A DNA stretch of 64,000 bases. Source: Actinomycetota bacterium (GTDB taxonomy: Bacteria > Actinomycetota > Actinomycetes > Propionibacteriales > Propionibacteriaceae). Positions within the stretch are counted from its first letter, which is position 1. Every line of letters begins with the position of its first letter. A program made the position numbers and the translations under genes. This document shows positions 1 through 8,417 of the stretch, piece after piece. The stretch spans positions 1-64,000 of the forward strand of contig JAIUOS010000025.1 of the NCBI GenBank assembly GCA_020161755.1, read 5' to 3'. A model generated the notes under the pieces. It was not told the DNA's origin. It ran no database searches and saw only the letters and a program-made list of their open reading frames with translations.

Positions 1-489
1 CTCGGCACCCAACCCCACCAGATGCTCGGCGACCTGCTCCCGCTGCCCGGCATCCAACACCTCTGGCAGCCGGCTGACCCCGGCGCTGATCACCCGCACC
101 TGCTCCAACGACAGCTTCGCGTCCGCCAACGCTGTGGCGACCACCGGCTGCCGATCCAGGCTGACCGCGAGCCGCACCTCGTCCCGGGCCGTGCGGGCGC
201 TGTGGGTGTTGTGGTCGGTCAACCACGACGCCGTCGGCAACCCGGTCAACCGCAACGTCGCCTCGCGTTTCTCCGCCTCGGCCAGCAACGCCAACCGGCG
301 AGCCTGCAACCGGGTCACCTCACCCTGCAGCCGCTCCAGCTCGGCCAACACAGCCTTGTCGGAAAGCCGCCACCACTGCGGACCGGCAGCCTCCTCAGCC
401 AACAACCGGCCGATCACCCGGTCCAGCAACTCAACGTGCGCGTCCGGGTCCGGATCGGTGTCGATCCAGTCCCGCGCACGCTCGCTCAT
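1..489 (-). CDS. DUF222 (13E12 repeat) protein, N-terminal part
   Basis: The gene starts at an ATG on the minus strand at 489 and stays open to the window edge, so only the first 163 residues are visible. They include MSERARDWIDTDPD and a long helical stretch rich in Leu, Ala, Arg and Glu, followed by SLDRQPVVATALADAKLSL, which is typical of DUF222. In this family the N-terminal DUF222 domain is normally followed by a C-terminal HNH nuclease motif, which would lie outside the window. These genes are multicopy in many actinobacteria and their role is unclear. It lies downstream of the L,D-transpeptidase gene on the same strand, separated by a hairpin. Confidence 0.75.
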   Translation of the reverse strand, partial: MSERARDWIDTDPDPDAHVELLDRVIGRLLAEEAAGPQWWRLSDKAVLAELERLQGEVTRLQARRLALLAEAEKREATLRLTGLPTASWLTDHNTHSARTARDEVRLAVSLDRQPVVATALADAKLSLEQVRVISAGVSRLPEVLDAGQREQVAEHLVGLGAE

Positions 490-539
490 GTGTTCGATTA
501 TACGCGACGAATCGTCCCCTGGCAAGGGATTTTGGTGTT

Positions 540-565
540 GGCATCCCGGCCGTGGCCGGGATGCC
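540..565 (-). terminator. Hairpin after the L,D-transpeptidase gene
   Basis: An 11-bp perfect stem (540-550 with 555-565) encloses a 4-base loop, just past the stop of the gene at 578. No T-run follows, as is common for GC-rich actinobacterial terminators. Confidence 0.6.
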
Positions 566-577
566 GAAGTCGCCCGA

Positions 578-1537
578 CTAGTTCGACGCGGCCTTCGGCG
601 AGTAGACGTAGACGGTGGCCCCGATCGGGGTGTGCTGGAAGATCCAGATGGCCTCGCTCAGCGTCCGGATGTTCACGCACCCGTGGCTGGACGTGGCGTA
701 GCCGACCCGGTTGAAGACCGGGGAGTAGTGCACGTACATGTCCGGGTGGAACATCGTGCTGTAGGGCATCGCGCCGGAGCCGTAGTTGTCCGACTCGGGG
801 TTGACCTGCTTGTCGAACACCTTCCACGTGCCGTTGGCGGTCGGGAAGATCCGCCACTTCTTGGTCTTCGGGTGGTAGGTCCACCCGCCCACGCGCACCT
901 GGAAGGTCTTCACGACCTTGTGGTTCTTGATCCAGAAGAGCTTGCGGTGAGCCTGGTCGACGCACAGGATGACGCCCTTGGTCGTCTTGCACTTCTTGGG
1001 CAGGACGGTCGGCACCGCCTTCGACTTCTGGGCGAGGGCGAGCCAGGTCGCCTTGCCGGTGCGGGCCGTGGCTTCGAGGCCGCGGGAACGCTGGTAATTC
1101 AGCAGGGCGTTCGCGCCGGCCGTGTTGAGTGCACCGTTGACGCCCCACCGGTAGTAGCCGGCGGCCTTCAGCTTCTTGAGCAGAAGGGTCGTGCAGGCGC
1201 CGCTGGAACCCGGCCCGACGACCTTCTTCAGGCACGGGCGGAACTGCTTCTGGGTCTTCGCGCTCAGCAGCGTGAACGGGTCGACCGGCTTCGGCTTGGG
1301 CGTCGGGGTCGTCGTGGCCGTCGGGGTCGGGGACGCCACCGTGCTCGGCGTCACCGTGGGCAGGCCGACGTCCGTGGGCATGGTCGAGGGGACGTTCGCC
1401 TCGGGCAGGTGCTGCGTCCAGTCGTTGGTCATGGCGACCGGCGTGCGCGCGCAACCGGCGAGCACGAGGACCGCGGTGAGCGCAGCCGCCACACGGACGC
1501 GAGTGGTCACGCCGGTGGCAGTTCGTAGGTCATGCAC
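578..1537 (-). CDS. L,D-transpeptidase lipoprotein (YkuD family)
   Basis: Cell-wall enzyme predicted to form 3-3 cross-links or attach ligands to peptidoglycan. The N-terminus is a lipoprotein signal ending VLVLAGC (Cys about residue 29). It is followed by a Thr/Pro-rich linker, a peptidoglycan-binding-like region (about residues 90-160) and a C-terminal YkuD domain with the catalytic motif SSHGCVNIR near residue 285. The length of 319 aa suits a secreted one-domain enzyme. The start is a GTG at 1537 preceded by GGGAGG; the spacing is short (about 4 bases), and nearby ATGs are out of frame. It appears to be transcribed alone. Confidence 0.88.
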   Translation of the reverse strand: MHDLRTATGVTTRVRVAAALTAVLVLAGCARTPVAMTNDWTQHLPEANVPSTMPTDVGLPTVTPSTVASPTPTATTTPTPKPKPVDPFTLLSAKTQKQFRPCLKKVVGPGSSGACTTLLLKKLKAAGYYRWGVNGALNTAGANALLNYQRSRGLEATARTGKATWLALAQKSKAVPTVLPKKCKTTKGVILCVDQAHRKLFWIKNHKVVKTFQVRVGGWTYHPKTKKWRIFPTANGTWKVFDKQVNPESDNYGSGAMPYSTMFHPDMYVHYSPVFNRVGYATSSHGCVNIRTLSEAIWIFQHTPIGATVYVYSPKAASN

Positions 1538-1644
1538 ATGGCCTCCCTGGGGTCGCGGACGAGGTGGGCGTCCGACCCGGCAGGCACAAGCGTAACCAGT
1601 GCTCCTTAACGATTGCTGAACGAGGTGTGTCGGGAGTGCGGGGC

Positions 1645-2919
1645 TCAGCCCTCGACCAGCGGCAGTTCGACCCGGATCTCGCTGCCCGGAGTGCCGGGCG
1701 CGGACGTCGTCAGCGTCCCGTGTGCGCGGGCCACCAGGCGACGCGCGATCGCCAGGCCCATCCCCGACGTGCCCGGGCGGTGTTCACCCGGCTCGGCCGG
1801 GAAACCGGGGCCGTCGTCGGCCACGACCAGCGTGGCGTGGCCGTCCTCGGTGGTGAGCGACATCCGGAAATCGGTGCCTTCGGGGGTGTGGGCGAAGATG
1901 TTGTCGACGCAGATGTCCACCACGTCGCCGAGCTCCAGCGCGCTGAGCCCGACGTGCACCGATCCGGTGGGGAGCACCAGCCCGATCGTGCGCTCCTGGT
2001 CCTCCGCGAGGGGCCGCCAGTAATTCATCCTCGCGGTCACCACGGCGAACGCGTCGCAGCTGCCGGGCAGGTCCTCGCGCAACGGACGCTGCGCCTCGCG
2101 CACCACCTGGTCGATGGCCGCCTGGAGCTGTCCCACCAGGCCGGCCAGCTCGGCCCGGGCGGCCGGATCGGTGACGTGCTCGGCCTCCAGCCGCAGCGCG
2201 GTCACCGGTGTGCGCAGCCGGTGCGCGAGCCCGCGGACGTTCTCGCGCTCGGCCGCCAGCAGCTCCTGAATGCGGTCGGCGAGGCCGTTCAACGCCGACC
2301 CCAGCTCGACGGTCTCCGGGGGCCCGGCCAGCGGCGCCCGGGCGGCGAGCTCGCCCTCCCGCAGCCGGTGGGCGGTCGAGGCGACGGCGAGCAGCGGCTT
2401 GCTGACCCCACGTCCGACCTGGGCCGCGACCAGCACGGCCACTCCGCCGAGCAGCAGCCCGAGCGCGATGATGCTCACCCACGCCAGCCCGACGCCCTCG
2501 GCGAGCTGGTCGCCGGTCATGCTCGCCCTCGTCACCGCGACGCTGCCGTCCGCCACCACCGGCACGTACACCCGGCCGCCGGCCGCGTCCCGCACCGAGA
2601 ACGCCTCGCCCTCCCTGGCCCGCAGGTACTCCGGGTCGCTGGCGTGGCCGGGCCAGGCCGCGCCCAGGACCGTCCCGTTCGCCAGCACCACGCTGGTCAG
2701 GGCGGGCGAGTTCGACAGGTTCGGCGCGAGCAGGTCCGCGAGCCGGGGGTCCTCGTGCAGGCTGGACACCAGCACCGCCACGGTGTTCGCCTGCTCGCTG
2801 GCCACGGCCATGCCCCGGTCCTCGGCGAGGGTGCGCACCAGCAGCAGCAGCGGGATCACGAAGGACGCCACCAGCGCGGCGCTGATCACCGCCACCAGCA
2901 GGCTGACCTGTCGTCGCAT
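1645..2919 (-). CDS. Sensor histidine kinase, partner of the regulator at 2919-3611
   Basis: Membrane sensor kinase of 424 aa. A first transmembrane helix (about 7-28), an extracytoplasmic region, a second helix (about 147-167) and a HAMP-like stretch precede the HisKA motif LAHRLRTP with phospho-His at 233. ATP-binding motifs are visible: the N box around DICVDNIFAHTPEG, G1 as DDGPGF and G2 as GMGLAI. The ATG at 2919 shares bases with the TGA of the response regulator upstream (ATGA), so the two are translationally coupled. A longer in-frame reading to 3072 is only a shadow inside the regulator gene. The signal sensed cannot be told from sequence. Confidence 0.92.
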   Translation of the reverse strand: MRRQVSLLVAVISAALVASFVIPLLLLVRTLAEDRGMAVASEQANTVAVLVSSLHEDPRLADLLAPNLSNSPALTSVVLANGTVLGAAWPGHASDPEYLRAREGEAFSVRDAAGGRVYVPVVADGSVAVTRASMTGDQLAEGVGLAWVSIIALGLLLGGVAVLVAAQVGRGVSKPLLAVASTAHRLREGELAARAPLAGPPETVELGSALNGLADRIQELLAAERENVRGLAHRLRTPVTALRLEAEHVTDPAARAELAGLVGQLQAAIDQVVREAQRPLREDLPGSCDAFAVVTARMNYWRPLAEDQERTIGLVLPTGSVHVGLSALELGDVVDICVDNIFAHTPEGTDFRMSLTTEDGHATLVVADDGPGFPAEPGEHRPGTSGMGLAIARRLVARAHGTLTTSAPGTPGSEIRVELPLVEG

Positions 2920-3611
2920 CAGGCCTCCGGCACCGGCGCGGCCAGCCGCACCCCGACCCCGCGGACGGTGTACAGGTAGCGCGGTTCGGCCGCGGTCTCG
3001 CCCAACTTGCGGCGCAGCCAGCTGAGGTGGACGTCGACCGTCCGGTCGCCGCCGCCGAACGGCAGGCCCCACACCCCGGCGAGCATCTCCCGCTTGGTGA
3101 CCACTTCACCGGGCCGGGTGGCGAGCAGCCACAGCAGGTCGAACTCCTTGCGGGACAGCTCCACCGGCGTCCCGCCCAGGCTCACCCGTCGGGTCGCCGG
3201 GTCGATCTCGAGCTCGCCCACCCGCACCGCCGGATCGCCCGAGGAGTTCGTCCCGGCGCGGCGCAGCACCGCCCGGATCCGCGCGGCGAGCTGGTCGCTG
3301 CCGAACGGCTTCACCAGGTAGTCGTCGGCGCCCGCGTCCAGCGCCTGCACCACCGTGCGGTCGTCGTCCTGGGCGGTGATCACGATCACCGGCACCTGGC
3401 TGACCGCGCGCAACATCTGCAGCACCTGGCGGCCGTCGAGATCGGGCAGGCCGAGGTCCAGCAGCACGACCTCCGGCTGCTCCTGGAGGGCCAGCGAGAG
3501 CCCGGACGCGCCGTCGCCGGCCACCGTCACCACGTCGCCGCGGTCGGTGAGGCTGCGGCGGAGCAGGCGCCCGATCGCGGGGTCGTCCTCGACGACGAGA
3601 ATGCGCGTCAT
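2919..3611 (-). CDS. OmpR/PhoB-family response regulator
   Basis: DNA-binding response regulator of 230 aa. The receiver domain has the acidic pair ED-D near residues 8-10, the phospho-acceptor Asp52 in VVLLDLGLPDLDG and the conserved Lys in YLVKPF. The C-terminal winged helix (about 135-228) carries SRKEFDLLWLLATRPGEVV and RTVDVHLSWLRRKLG, the OmpR recognition region. The start is the ATG at 3611 where the conserved fold begins; the frame stays open upstream but the extension is unrelated low-complexity. It overlaps the kinase gene by the ATGA junction and is divergent from the small gene at 3664. Confidence 0.94.
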   Translation of the reverse strand: MTRILVVEDDPAIGRLLRRSLTDRGDVVTVAGDGASGLSLALQEQPEVVLLDLGLPDLDGRQVLQMLRAVSQVPVIVITAQDDDRTVVQALDAGADDYLVKPFGSDQLAARIRAVLRRAGTNSSGDPAVRVGELEIDPATRRVSLGGTPVELSRKEFDLLWLLATRPGEVVTKREMLAGVWGLPFGGGDRTVDVHLSWLRRKLGETAAEPRYLYTVRGVGVRLAAPVPEA

Positions 3612-3663
3612 GCCCGTAAGGTACTCCGGCCGGACACCGCGGGACGGATGCGAGAATGGCCCG

Positions 3664-4065
3664 GTGAACGGACGCCGGGTGCTCGGCATCGCGCTGCTGT
3701 GGGTGGCCACGGTGGCGGGGGCCTCTACCCTCACGTGGGGTGTGATCTCCTCCGCCGGCGCCCGCGTCGGCAGGCCGGCGGTGGTCGTCGCCACCCCGGA
3801 CGCCGACGTCCCCACCACGGGTGCCGCCGACGACACCGGGTCGTGGAGCGGGAGGGCCGGCAAGGTCACCGCGAGCTGTTCGGGGGAGTCCATCAGCCTC
3901 GACTCGGCGGTGCCGAACGTCGGCTACTGGGTGAAGGTGCACGAGTCCGGTCCGGAGCGACTGCGCGTCGACTTCGAGGTGACCGGCCAGGGCGACGACG
4001 ACGCGGAGGAGACCCGGATCGTCGCCACCTGCGTGAAGGGTGGCCCGGTCTTCCTGCGCGCGTAG
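3664..4065 (+). CDS. Small membrane-anchored or secreted protein of unknown function
   Basis: A 133-aa protein I do not recognise. It begins at a GTG at 3664, the only plausible in-frame start; the ATG at 3656 is out of frame. One N-terminal hydrophobic helix (about 6-25) could be a signal or anchor. The rest is a small extracytoplasmic domain with two Cys (in VTASCSGES and IVATCVKGG) that could form a disulphide, as in some small beta-sandwich proteins. It is divergent from the two-component system and only about 50 bases from it, so it may be a target, but that is inference. Confidence 0.6.
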   Translation: MNGRRVLGIALLWVATVAGASTLTWGVISSAGARVGRPAVVVATPDADVPTTGAADDTGSWSGRAGKVTASCSGESISLDSAVPNVGYWVKVHESGPERLRVDFEVTGQGDDDAEETRIVATCVKGGPVFLRA

Positions 4066-4156
4066 GCGCACGCCGGATCCGGTGCCCGACAGGCTTCGGG
4101 CAGGCTTGCCGGACGCTTGAGGTTCGCTTGAGGTCGGACGCCCTAGCGTCGCCGGC

Positions 4157-4969
4157 ATGCTCACACCACTCGAGTCCGGCCTTTTCGACGCCATCGCCGG
4201 CCTTCCGCTGCACCCGCTCGTCGTCCACTTCGCCGTGGTCCTGCTGCCGCTGGCCGCGCTCGGCCTGGTCGTGCTCGTGGCGGCGCCGAAGTGGGCCGAC
4301 CGGTTCGGCTGGCTCACGCTGGGCGCGTTGGCCGCCGGTGCCGGTGCCGCCTTCGTGGCCAAGGAGTCCGGGGAGGCGCTCGCGCACTCGACCGGGCTGC
4401 CGAAGGACCATGCGTCCTGGGGTGACCTGCTGCCCGGCCTCGCCGCCGGCCTCGTCGTGCTCGCCGGCATCTGGTTCTTCCTGCACCGGCGCGGTGGGGG
4501 AGCGGCCAAGCCGCGTTCGATGGCGGCCACCGTCAGCGGAGTGCTGACCGCGCTGCTCGCCCTGATCGTCACTGGCGTCACCGTGCTGGTGGGCCACAGC
4601 GGCGCCGAGGCGGCCTGGGGCGGGACGGTCACCGGCGGCAACGACCAGCCGCCTGCCGCCACCGGGACGGCTGTCGCGCCGTCCGCCACCGCGTCCGCGT
4701 CCGCCACCGGGACGGCGTCCGCCACCTCGTCGTCCGCCACCTACACGATGGCCGAGGTCCGCACGCACGCCGACAGCACGTCCTGCTGGTCGGTGGTCAA
4801 CGACAACGTCTACGACCTCACCACCTGGATCGACCGGCACCCGGGCGGTCCCCAGCGGATTCTGGCCATGTGCGGCAAGGACGCCACCGCCGCGTTCACC
4901 GCCCAGCACGGTTCGCAGGGCCGCGCCAACCAGATGCTCAAGGGGTTCCTCCTCGGTCCGCTGAGCTGA
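4157..4969 (+). CDS. DUF2231 membrane domain fused to a cytochrome b5-like haem domain
   Basis: A 270-aa protein with two parts. Residues about 1-155 hold four hydrophobic helices typical of DUF2231 (PLHPLVVHFAVVLLPLA, with a His inside the first helix). A Thr/Ala/Ser-rich linker (about 160-195) leads to a C-terminal cytochrome b5-like domain of about 75 residues. That domain has the haem-ligand motif HPGG and a second His in FTAQHGSQG, the usual two axial ligands. The domain probably lies outside the membrane. No clear ribosome binding site precedes the ATG. The stretch before it (4066-4156) holds nothing I recognise. Confidence 0.8.
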   Translation: MLTPLESGLFDAIAGLPLHPLVVHFAVVLLPLAALGLVVLVAAPKWADRFGWLTLGALAAGAGAAFVAKESGEALAHSTGLPKDHASWGDLLPGLAAGLVVLAGIWFFLHRRGGGAAKPRSMAATVSGVLTALLALIVTGVTVLVGHSGAEAAWGGTVTGGNDQPPAATGTAVAPSATASASATGTASATSSSATYTMAEVRTHADSTSCWSVVNDNVYDLTTWIDRHPGGPQRILAMCGKDATAAFTAQHGSQGRANQMLKGFLLGPLS

Positions 4970-5027
4970 CGCGGCGAGTCCGACGCCATCGCGTCTGCGG
5001 GCGGGGTGGCGACCGTAGGATGCGGCC

Positions 5028-6092
5028 GTGAAGCTGCGTGGACGTGGCGCCGGAACCGGCCTGTGGGCCGGGCTGCGCGCCAGCCGTCCGGTGCTGATCT
5101 GGGTGCTCTCGGTCGCCGCCCTCGCCGTCGTGGGCGCGCTGGGCTACATGCTGCTCGAGGGCTGGAGTTTCTTCGACGGCATCTACATGGCCGTGACCAC
5201 CATGTCGACCGTGGGTTTCCGCGAGGTCCACGACCTCGACGCGCCCGGACGGATCTGGACGATGGTGATGGCGATCGCGGCCATCGGCGTCGTCTTCGGC
5301 ACCGTCGGCCTGGTCGCGGAGACCGTGATGACGGACGTCGCCAGCGGAACAAGGAAGGCCAAGCGCATGACGCGGATGATCGACCAGCTCCAGGGCCACT
5401 GGATCGTGTGTGGGTTCGGACGGGTGGGCTCGATGGTCGCGAGCGACCTGGTCGCGGACGGGCACAAGGTGGTGGTGATCGACGTCCGCGAGGACTCCCT
5501 GCAGCGCGCCGAGGCCGCCGGCTACCTGGTGGTGCACGGGGACGGTGCGACCGACGACGTGCTCCGGCAGGCCGGCGTCGAGCGGGCCCGGGGGCTGGTG
5601 GCGGCGATCGACTCCGACGCGCAGAACGTGTATGTCACGCTCACAGCGCGCTCGATCAACCCGGGGCTGTTCATCGTGGGCCGTGCGGGCGCCGAGACGG
5701 TGATCTCCAAGCTGATCCAGGCCGGCGCCGACCGTGCGGTCTCGCCCTACACGATGGCCGGACGCCGCATCGTGAACCTGGCGCTCCGCCCGGGCGTGAT
5801 CGAGTTCATCGACGCTGCCCTGACCAGGGGAGACATGGCCTTCAGCATGGAGGAGGTCGCGGCCACCGCCGGCGGCCCGCTGGCCGGGCGGACGATCGGC
5901 GAGCTGCGCGGACGCGGCGTCCTCACCCTCGCCGTGCTGCACGCTCCCGGCGCCTACGAGCCGAACCCGCCAGACACCCGGGTCGTCCAGGACGGCGAGC
6001 ACCTGATCGTTTCCGGCTCCACCGAGGTCCTCGACGGCCTCGCCGCCGGCATCGGCCCCGCCTCCCGCTCCTGGCAGCCCGACCCCGAGTAG
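5028..6092 (+). CDS. Potassium channel with RCK (TrkA-N/TrkA-C) domains
   Basis: A 354-aa single-pore K+ channel subunit. A first membrane helix (about 22-45), a pore loop with the filter TMSTVGF and a second helix (about 73-97) form the two-TM unit. A cytoplasmic RCK domain follows, with the Rossmann motif VCGFGRVG near residue 126 that binds a nucleotide, and a TrkA-C domain (about 265-345, HLIVSGSTE). Such channels assemble as tetramers gated by ligands on the RCK ring. The filter has TVGF rather than TVGYG, a known variant. The start is a GTG at 5028. It is convergent with the peroxiredoxin gene, with a strong hairpin between. Confidence 0.9.
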   Translation: MKLRGRGAGTGLWAGLRASRPVLIWVLSVAALAVVGALGYMLLEGWSFFDGIYMAVTTMSTVGFREVHDLDAPGRIWTMVMAIAAIGVVFGTVGLVAETVMTDVASGTRKAKRMTRMIDQLQGHWIVCGFGRVGSMVASDLVADGHKVVVIDVREDSLQRAEAAGYLVVHGDGATDDVLRQAGVERARGLVAAIDSDAQNVYVTLTARSINPGLFIVGRAGAETVISKLIQAGADRAVSPYTMAGRRIVNLALRPGVIEFIDAALTRGDMAFSMEEVAATAGGPLAGRTIGELRGRGVLTLAVLHAPGAYEPNPPDTRVVQDGEHLIVSGSTEVLDGLAAGIGPASRSWQPDPE

Positions 6093-6096
6093 CTTC

Positions 6097-6148
6097 CCCG
6101 TCCCGTCCCGGCCCGTCCCGGCCCGTCCCGTCCCGTCCGGCCCCGTCC
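6097..6148. repeat. CCCG-rich tandem tract
   Basis: About ten near-copies of a 5-base CCCGT/CCCGG unit lie directly after the channel stop codon and before the palindrome at 6150. It is low-complexity and no function is apparent. Confidence 0.6.
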
Positions 6149-6149
6149 A

Positions 6150-6217
6150 CAAACGCCCCCGAAGTTGACAAACGCCCCCGAAATATCGGGGGCGTTTGTC
6201 AACTTCGGGGGCGTTTG
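6150..6217. terminator. 32-bp perfect palindrome between convergent genes
   Basis: The arms 6150-6181 and 6186-6217 are perfectly complementary with the loop AATA. Each arm contains the 12-mer CAAACGCCCCCG twice, separated by AAGTTGA. It sits between the stops of the channel gene and the peroxiredoxin gene and could end transcription from both sides. The length and internal repeat exceed what a simple terminator needs. Confidence 0.75.
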
Positions 6218-6232
6218 CGCGGGAGCGGGGCG

Positions 6233-6709
6233 CTACACCCCCAGTTCGCGGCGGAGCTTCGCGACGTGGCCGGTGGCGCGGACGTTGTACTGGGCCACCG
6301 CGACCGTGCCGGCGCCGGCCTCGTCGACGTCGACGATGAAGGTGGAGCGGATCACTCCCTCGACGGCCTTGCCGTACAGCATCTTCTGCCCGAACGCGCC
6401 GTAGGCGTCGAGCACCTCGCGGTCGGTGTCGGCCAGCAACGGGAAGTGCAGGTCGTCGCGTGCCCGGAACTTCGCAAGCTTGTCGGGGCTGTCGGGCGAG
6501 ATGCCGACCACCCGGTACCCCGCGGCGGACAGGTCGCCGACGGCGGCGTCGAAGTCGACGGCCTCGAGCGAGCAGCCGGGGGTCATCGCGGCCGGGAAGA
6601 AGTAGACGATGACCCGTTCACCGGCGTAGTCGGCGAGCGAGACCGGGTGGGAGTCGGCGTCCGGCAGGGTGAAGGCCGGCGCGGCGTCGCCGGGCTGAAG
6701 TCGGGTCAT
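6233..6709 (-). CDS. bcp: Thioredoxin-dependent peroxiredoxin, Bcp type
   Basis: A 158-aa peroxiredoxin that reduces hydroperoxides. The thioredoxin fold carries the Bcp-type active site MTPGCSLEAVDF, whose Cys (about residue 46) is the peroxidatic residue. Atypical two-Cys Bcp proteins have a resolving Cys five residues later (TPGCTxEACxF); here that place is Val and no other Cys is present, so it should act as a one-Cys enzyme. The end KLRRELGV is usual for the family. It is divergent from the DUF3618 gene. Confidence 0.88.
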   Translation of the reverse strand: MTRLQPGDAAPAFTLPDADSHPVSLADYAGERVIVYFFPAAMTPGCSLEAVDFDAAVGDLSAAGYRVVGISPDSPDKLAKFRARDDLHFPLLADTDREVLDAYGAFGQKMLYGKAVEGVIRSTFIVDVDEAGAGTVAVAQYNVRATGHVAKLRRELGV

Positions 6710-6816
6710 GCCGCCACCTTAGGCGATCAGGCGCCGGCTTCGCCGTCCACCATTTCGCACCCCGGTCACTGGCATAGGCTGGGCGCGGAGCAGCGTCGGA
6801 TGAGCTTGGAGGATCC

Positions 6817-7110
6817 ATGACAGAAGCAGTGCGCACGCGCGAGGAGATCGAGGCCGAGATCGACGCCGCCCGGCGGCGGTTGGCCTCCAACGTCGAGGGT
6901 CTGATCAACCAGGTGCACCCCAAGGCCATCGTGGCGAACACCGTCGCCGACGCCCGGACCTTCGCCGAGGGAACCTTCGAGCAGGCCAAGGCGCAGGTCG
7001 TCGACCAGCGCGGCAACCTCCGGGTCGAGCGGGTGGCGCTGCTCGCGGCCGCCGCCGGTGGTGCGGTCACCTTCGTCCTGATCGTCCGCTCGATCCTCCG
7101 CGGCCGCTGA
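6817..7110 (+). CDS. DUF3618 family membrane protein
   Basis: A 97-aa actinobacterial protein. The N-terminal half is an amphipathic helix with the typical RTREEIEAEIDAARRRLASNVEGL, and one C-terminal membrane helix (about 73-92) ends in RSILRGR. A good ribosome binding site (TTGGAGG) precedes the ATG. Function is unknown for the family. The solute-binding protein gene starts four bases after its stop, so the two may be co-transcribed. Confidence 0.85.
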   Translation: MTEAVRTREEIEAEIDAARRRLASNVEGLINQVHPKAIVANTVADARTFAEGTFEQAKAQVVDQRGNLRVERVALLAAAAGGAVTFVLIVRSILRGR

Positions 7111-7114
7111 CCCC

Positions 7115-8395
7115 TTGCGAACCCTCCACAGGCGCCAGGTCCTGACGCTCGCGGCGGGGCTGCTCCTCGCCGGCTGCACGACGTCCACCCCGACCCCTTC
7201 GTCCCCGTCGTCGACGCACGACCCGTGGACCGATCGCGGCCCGATCACCTTCGCGGTGGAGGGCGGGGCGGGTGCGTCACTGCAGGCCCCGGTCAAGGCG
7301 TGGAACACCGCGCACCCCAACGAGCCGGTCACCCTGCTCGAGCTGCCGTCGACCGGTGGCGTGCGGACGCCGGGCCTGGCCGACCGCGCCAAGGCGGGCA
7401 GCGGTGAGTACACGGTGGTGCTGCTGGAGTCGGCCGCGACCACCGAGTTCGCGGCGAAGGGCTGGCTCACCGCGCTCCCCGCGTCACAGTTCGCCACCGA
7501 CGGCATGGACGCCCGCGCGGTCGCGTCCGCCACCTGGTCCGACGCGCTGTACGCCTACCCGTTCTCGCAGGACGCCGGGCTGCTGTACTACCGGGCGGAC
7601 CTCGTCGAACGCTCCGGCGGCGAGGCGCCCCTCACCTGGACCGAACTCCGCTCCACGTGTAGCCGGGTGGCGTCCGGCCGTTCGGGGTTGTCGTGCTACG
7701 CCGGACAGCTGGGCTCCGACCCCGACCTGACCAGCAACGTCGCCGAGGCGATCTGGTCGGCCGGCGGCGAACTCGTGAGCGCCGAAGGGACGCCGAACGT
7801 CGACACCCCGGCGGCTGCCGTCGGGCTCCGCTGGCTGGCCGACGGCGTGAACTCCGGGCAGATCCCGCCGGCATCGCTCGGCTGGAGCGCGGACGAGGCC
7901 CGACGCCAGTTCGACAGCGGGCGGCTGGTGTTCCTCCGCGACTGGTGGAGCGCTGGTGCCCGCCTGGGGAGCGGCGCGACCGCGTCCGGCCTCAAGCTGG
8001 GAACCACGGGTGTGCCGGGCCTGGGCTCCGCGGGCGTGCCGGTCTGGAGCGGACGCAACCTCGGCATCTCGGCCAAGGCGGCCAACAAGGGCACCGCCGG
8101 CGACTTCGTCCGCTTCCTGGCCTCGACCGAGCAGCAACGATCGCTGGCCTCGCTCGGCGTCGCGGGCCCGGTGCGCACCGAGTTGCTCACCGACCAGGAC
8201 CTGCTGAAGACGCGGCCGTCGCTGAAGACGCTGGCCACGGCGCTGGCCACCGCCCGGCCGCTGCCGACGACGGAGAACTACACCGATTTCACCAAGGCCT
8301 GCCGCGACGCGGTCGTGCCGGTGCTGGAGGGGGAGCGGAACGCCGCGGATGCCCTGACCGGGCTCCAGCAGCGACTCGGCGAGATCCTCAAGTAG
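7115..8395 (+). CDS. Orphan family 1 solute-binding lipoprotein
   Basis: A 426-aa extracellular solute-binding protein of the carbohydrate (maltose/trehalose-like) type. The signal has HRRQVLTLAAG, which resembles a twin-arginine motif, and the lipobox LLAGC with Cys about residue 21. Hinge features include YPFSQDAGLLYYRADLV and RLVFLRDWWSAGARL, seen in family 1 binding proteins. The only available start is a TTG at 7115, with a weak ribosome binding site. No permease or ATPase lies nearby, so it must use a transporter encoded elsewhere or act as a receptor. The sugar bound cannot be told. Confidence 0.78.
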   Translation: MRTLHRRQVLTLAAGLLLAGCTTSTPTPSSPSSTHDPWTDRGPITFAVEGGAGASLQAPVKAWNTAHPNEPVTLLELPSTGGVRTPGLADRAKAGSGEYTVVLLESAATTEFAAKGWLTALPASQFATDGMDARAVASATWSDALYAYPFSQDAGLLYYRADLVERSGGEAPLTWTELRSTCSRVASGRSGLSCYAGQLGSDPDLTSNVAEAIWSAGGELVSAEGTPNVDTPAAAVGLRWLADGVNSGQIPPASLGWSADEARRQFDSGRLVFLRDWWSAGARLGSGATASGLKLGTTGVPGLGSAGVPVWSGRNLGISAKAANKGTAGDFVRFLASTEQQRSLASLGVAGPVRTELLTDQDLLKTRPSLKTLATALATARPLPTTENYTDFTKACRDAVVPVLEGERNAADALTGLQQRLGEILK

Positions 8396-8417
8396 CCGCG
8401 AACACGCCTGTGGAAAG

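Noticed and set aside
1-489. The plus-strand frames over positions 22-1528
   Set aside because: They are antisense to the DUF222 gene and the L,D-transpeptidase, which both have clear family motifs.
2919-3893. Response regulator starting at 3893
   Set aside because: The extra 94 residues overlap the divergent gene at 3664 and have no similarity to receiver domains; the ATG at 3611 fits the fold.
6097-6148. Functional tandem repeat or origin iterons
   Set aside because: The units are short, imperfect and low-complexity; no replication gene lies near.
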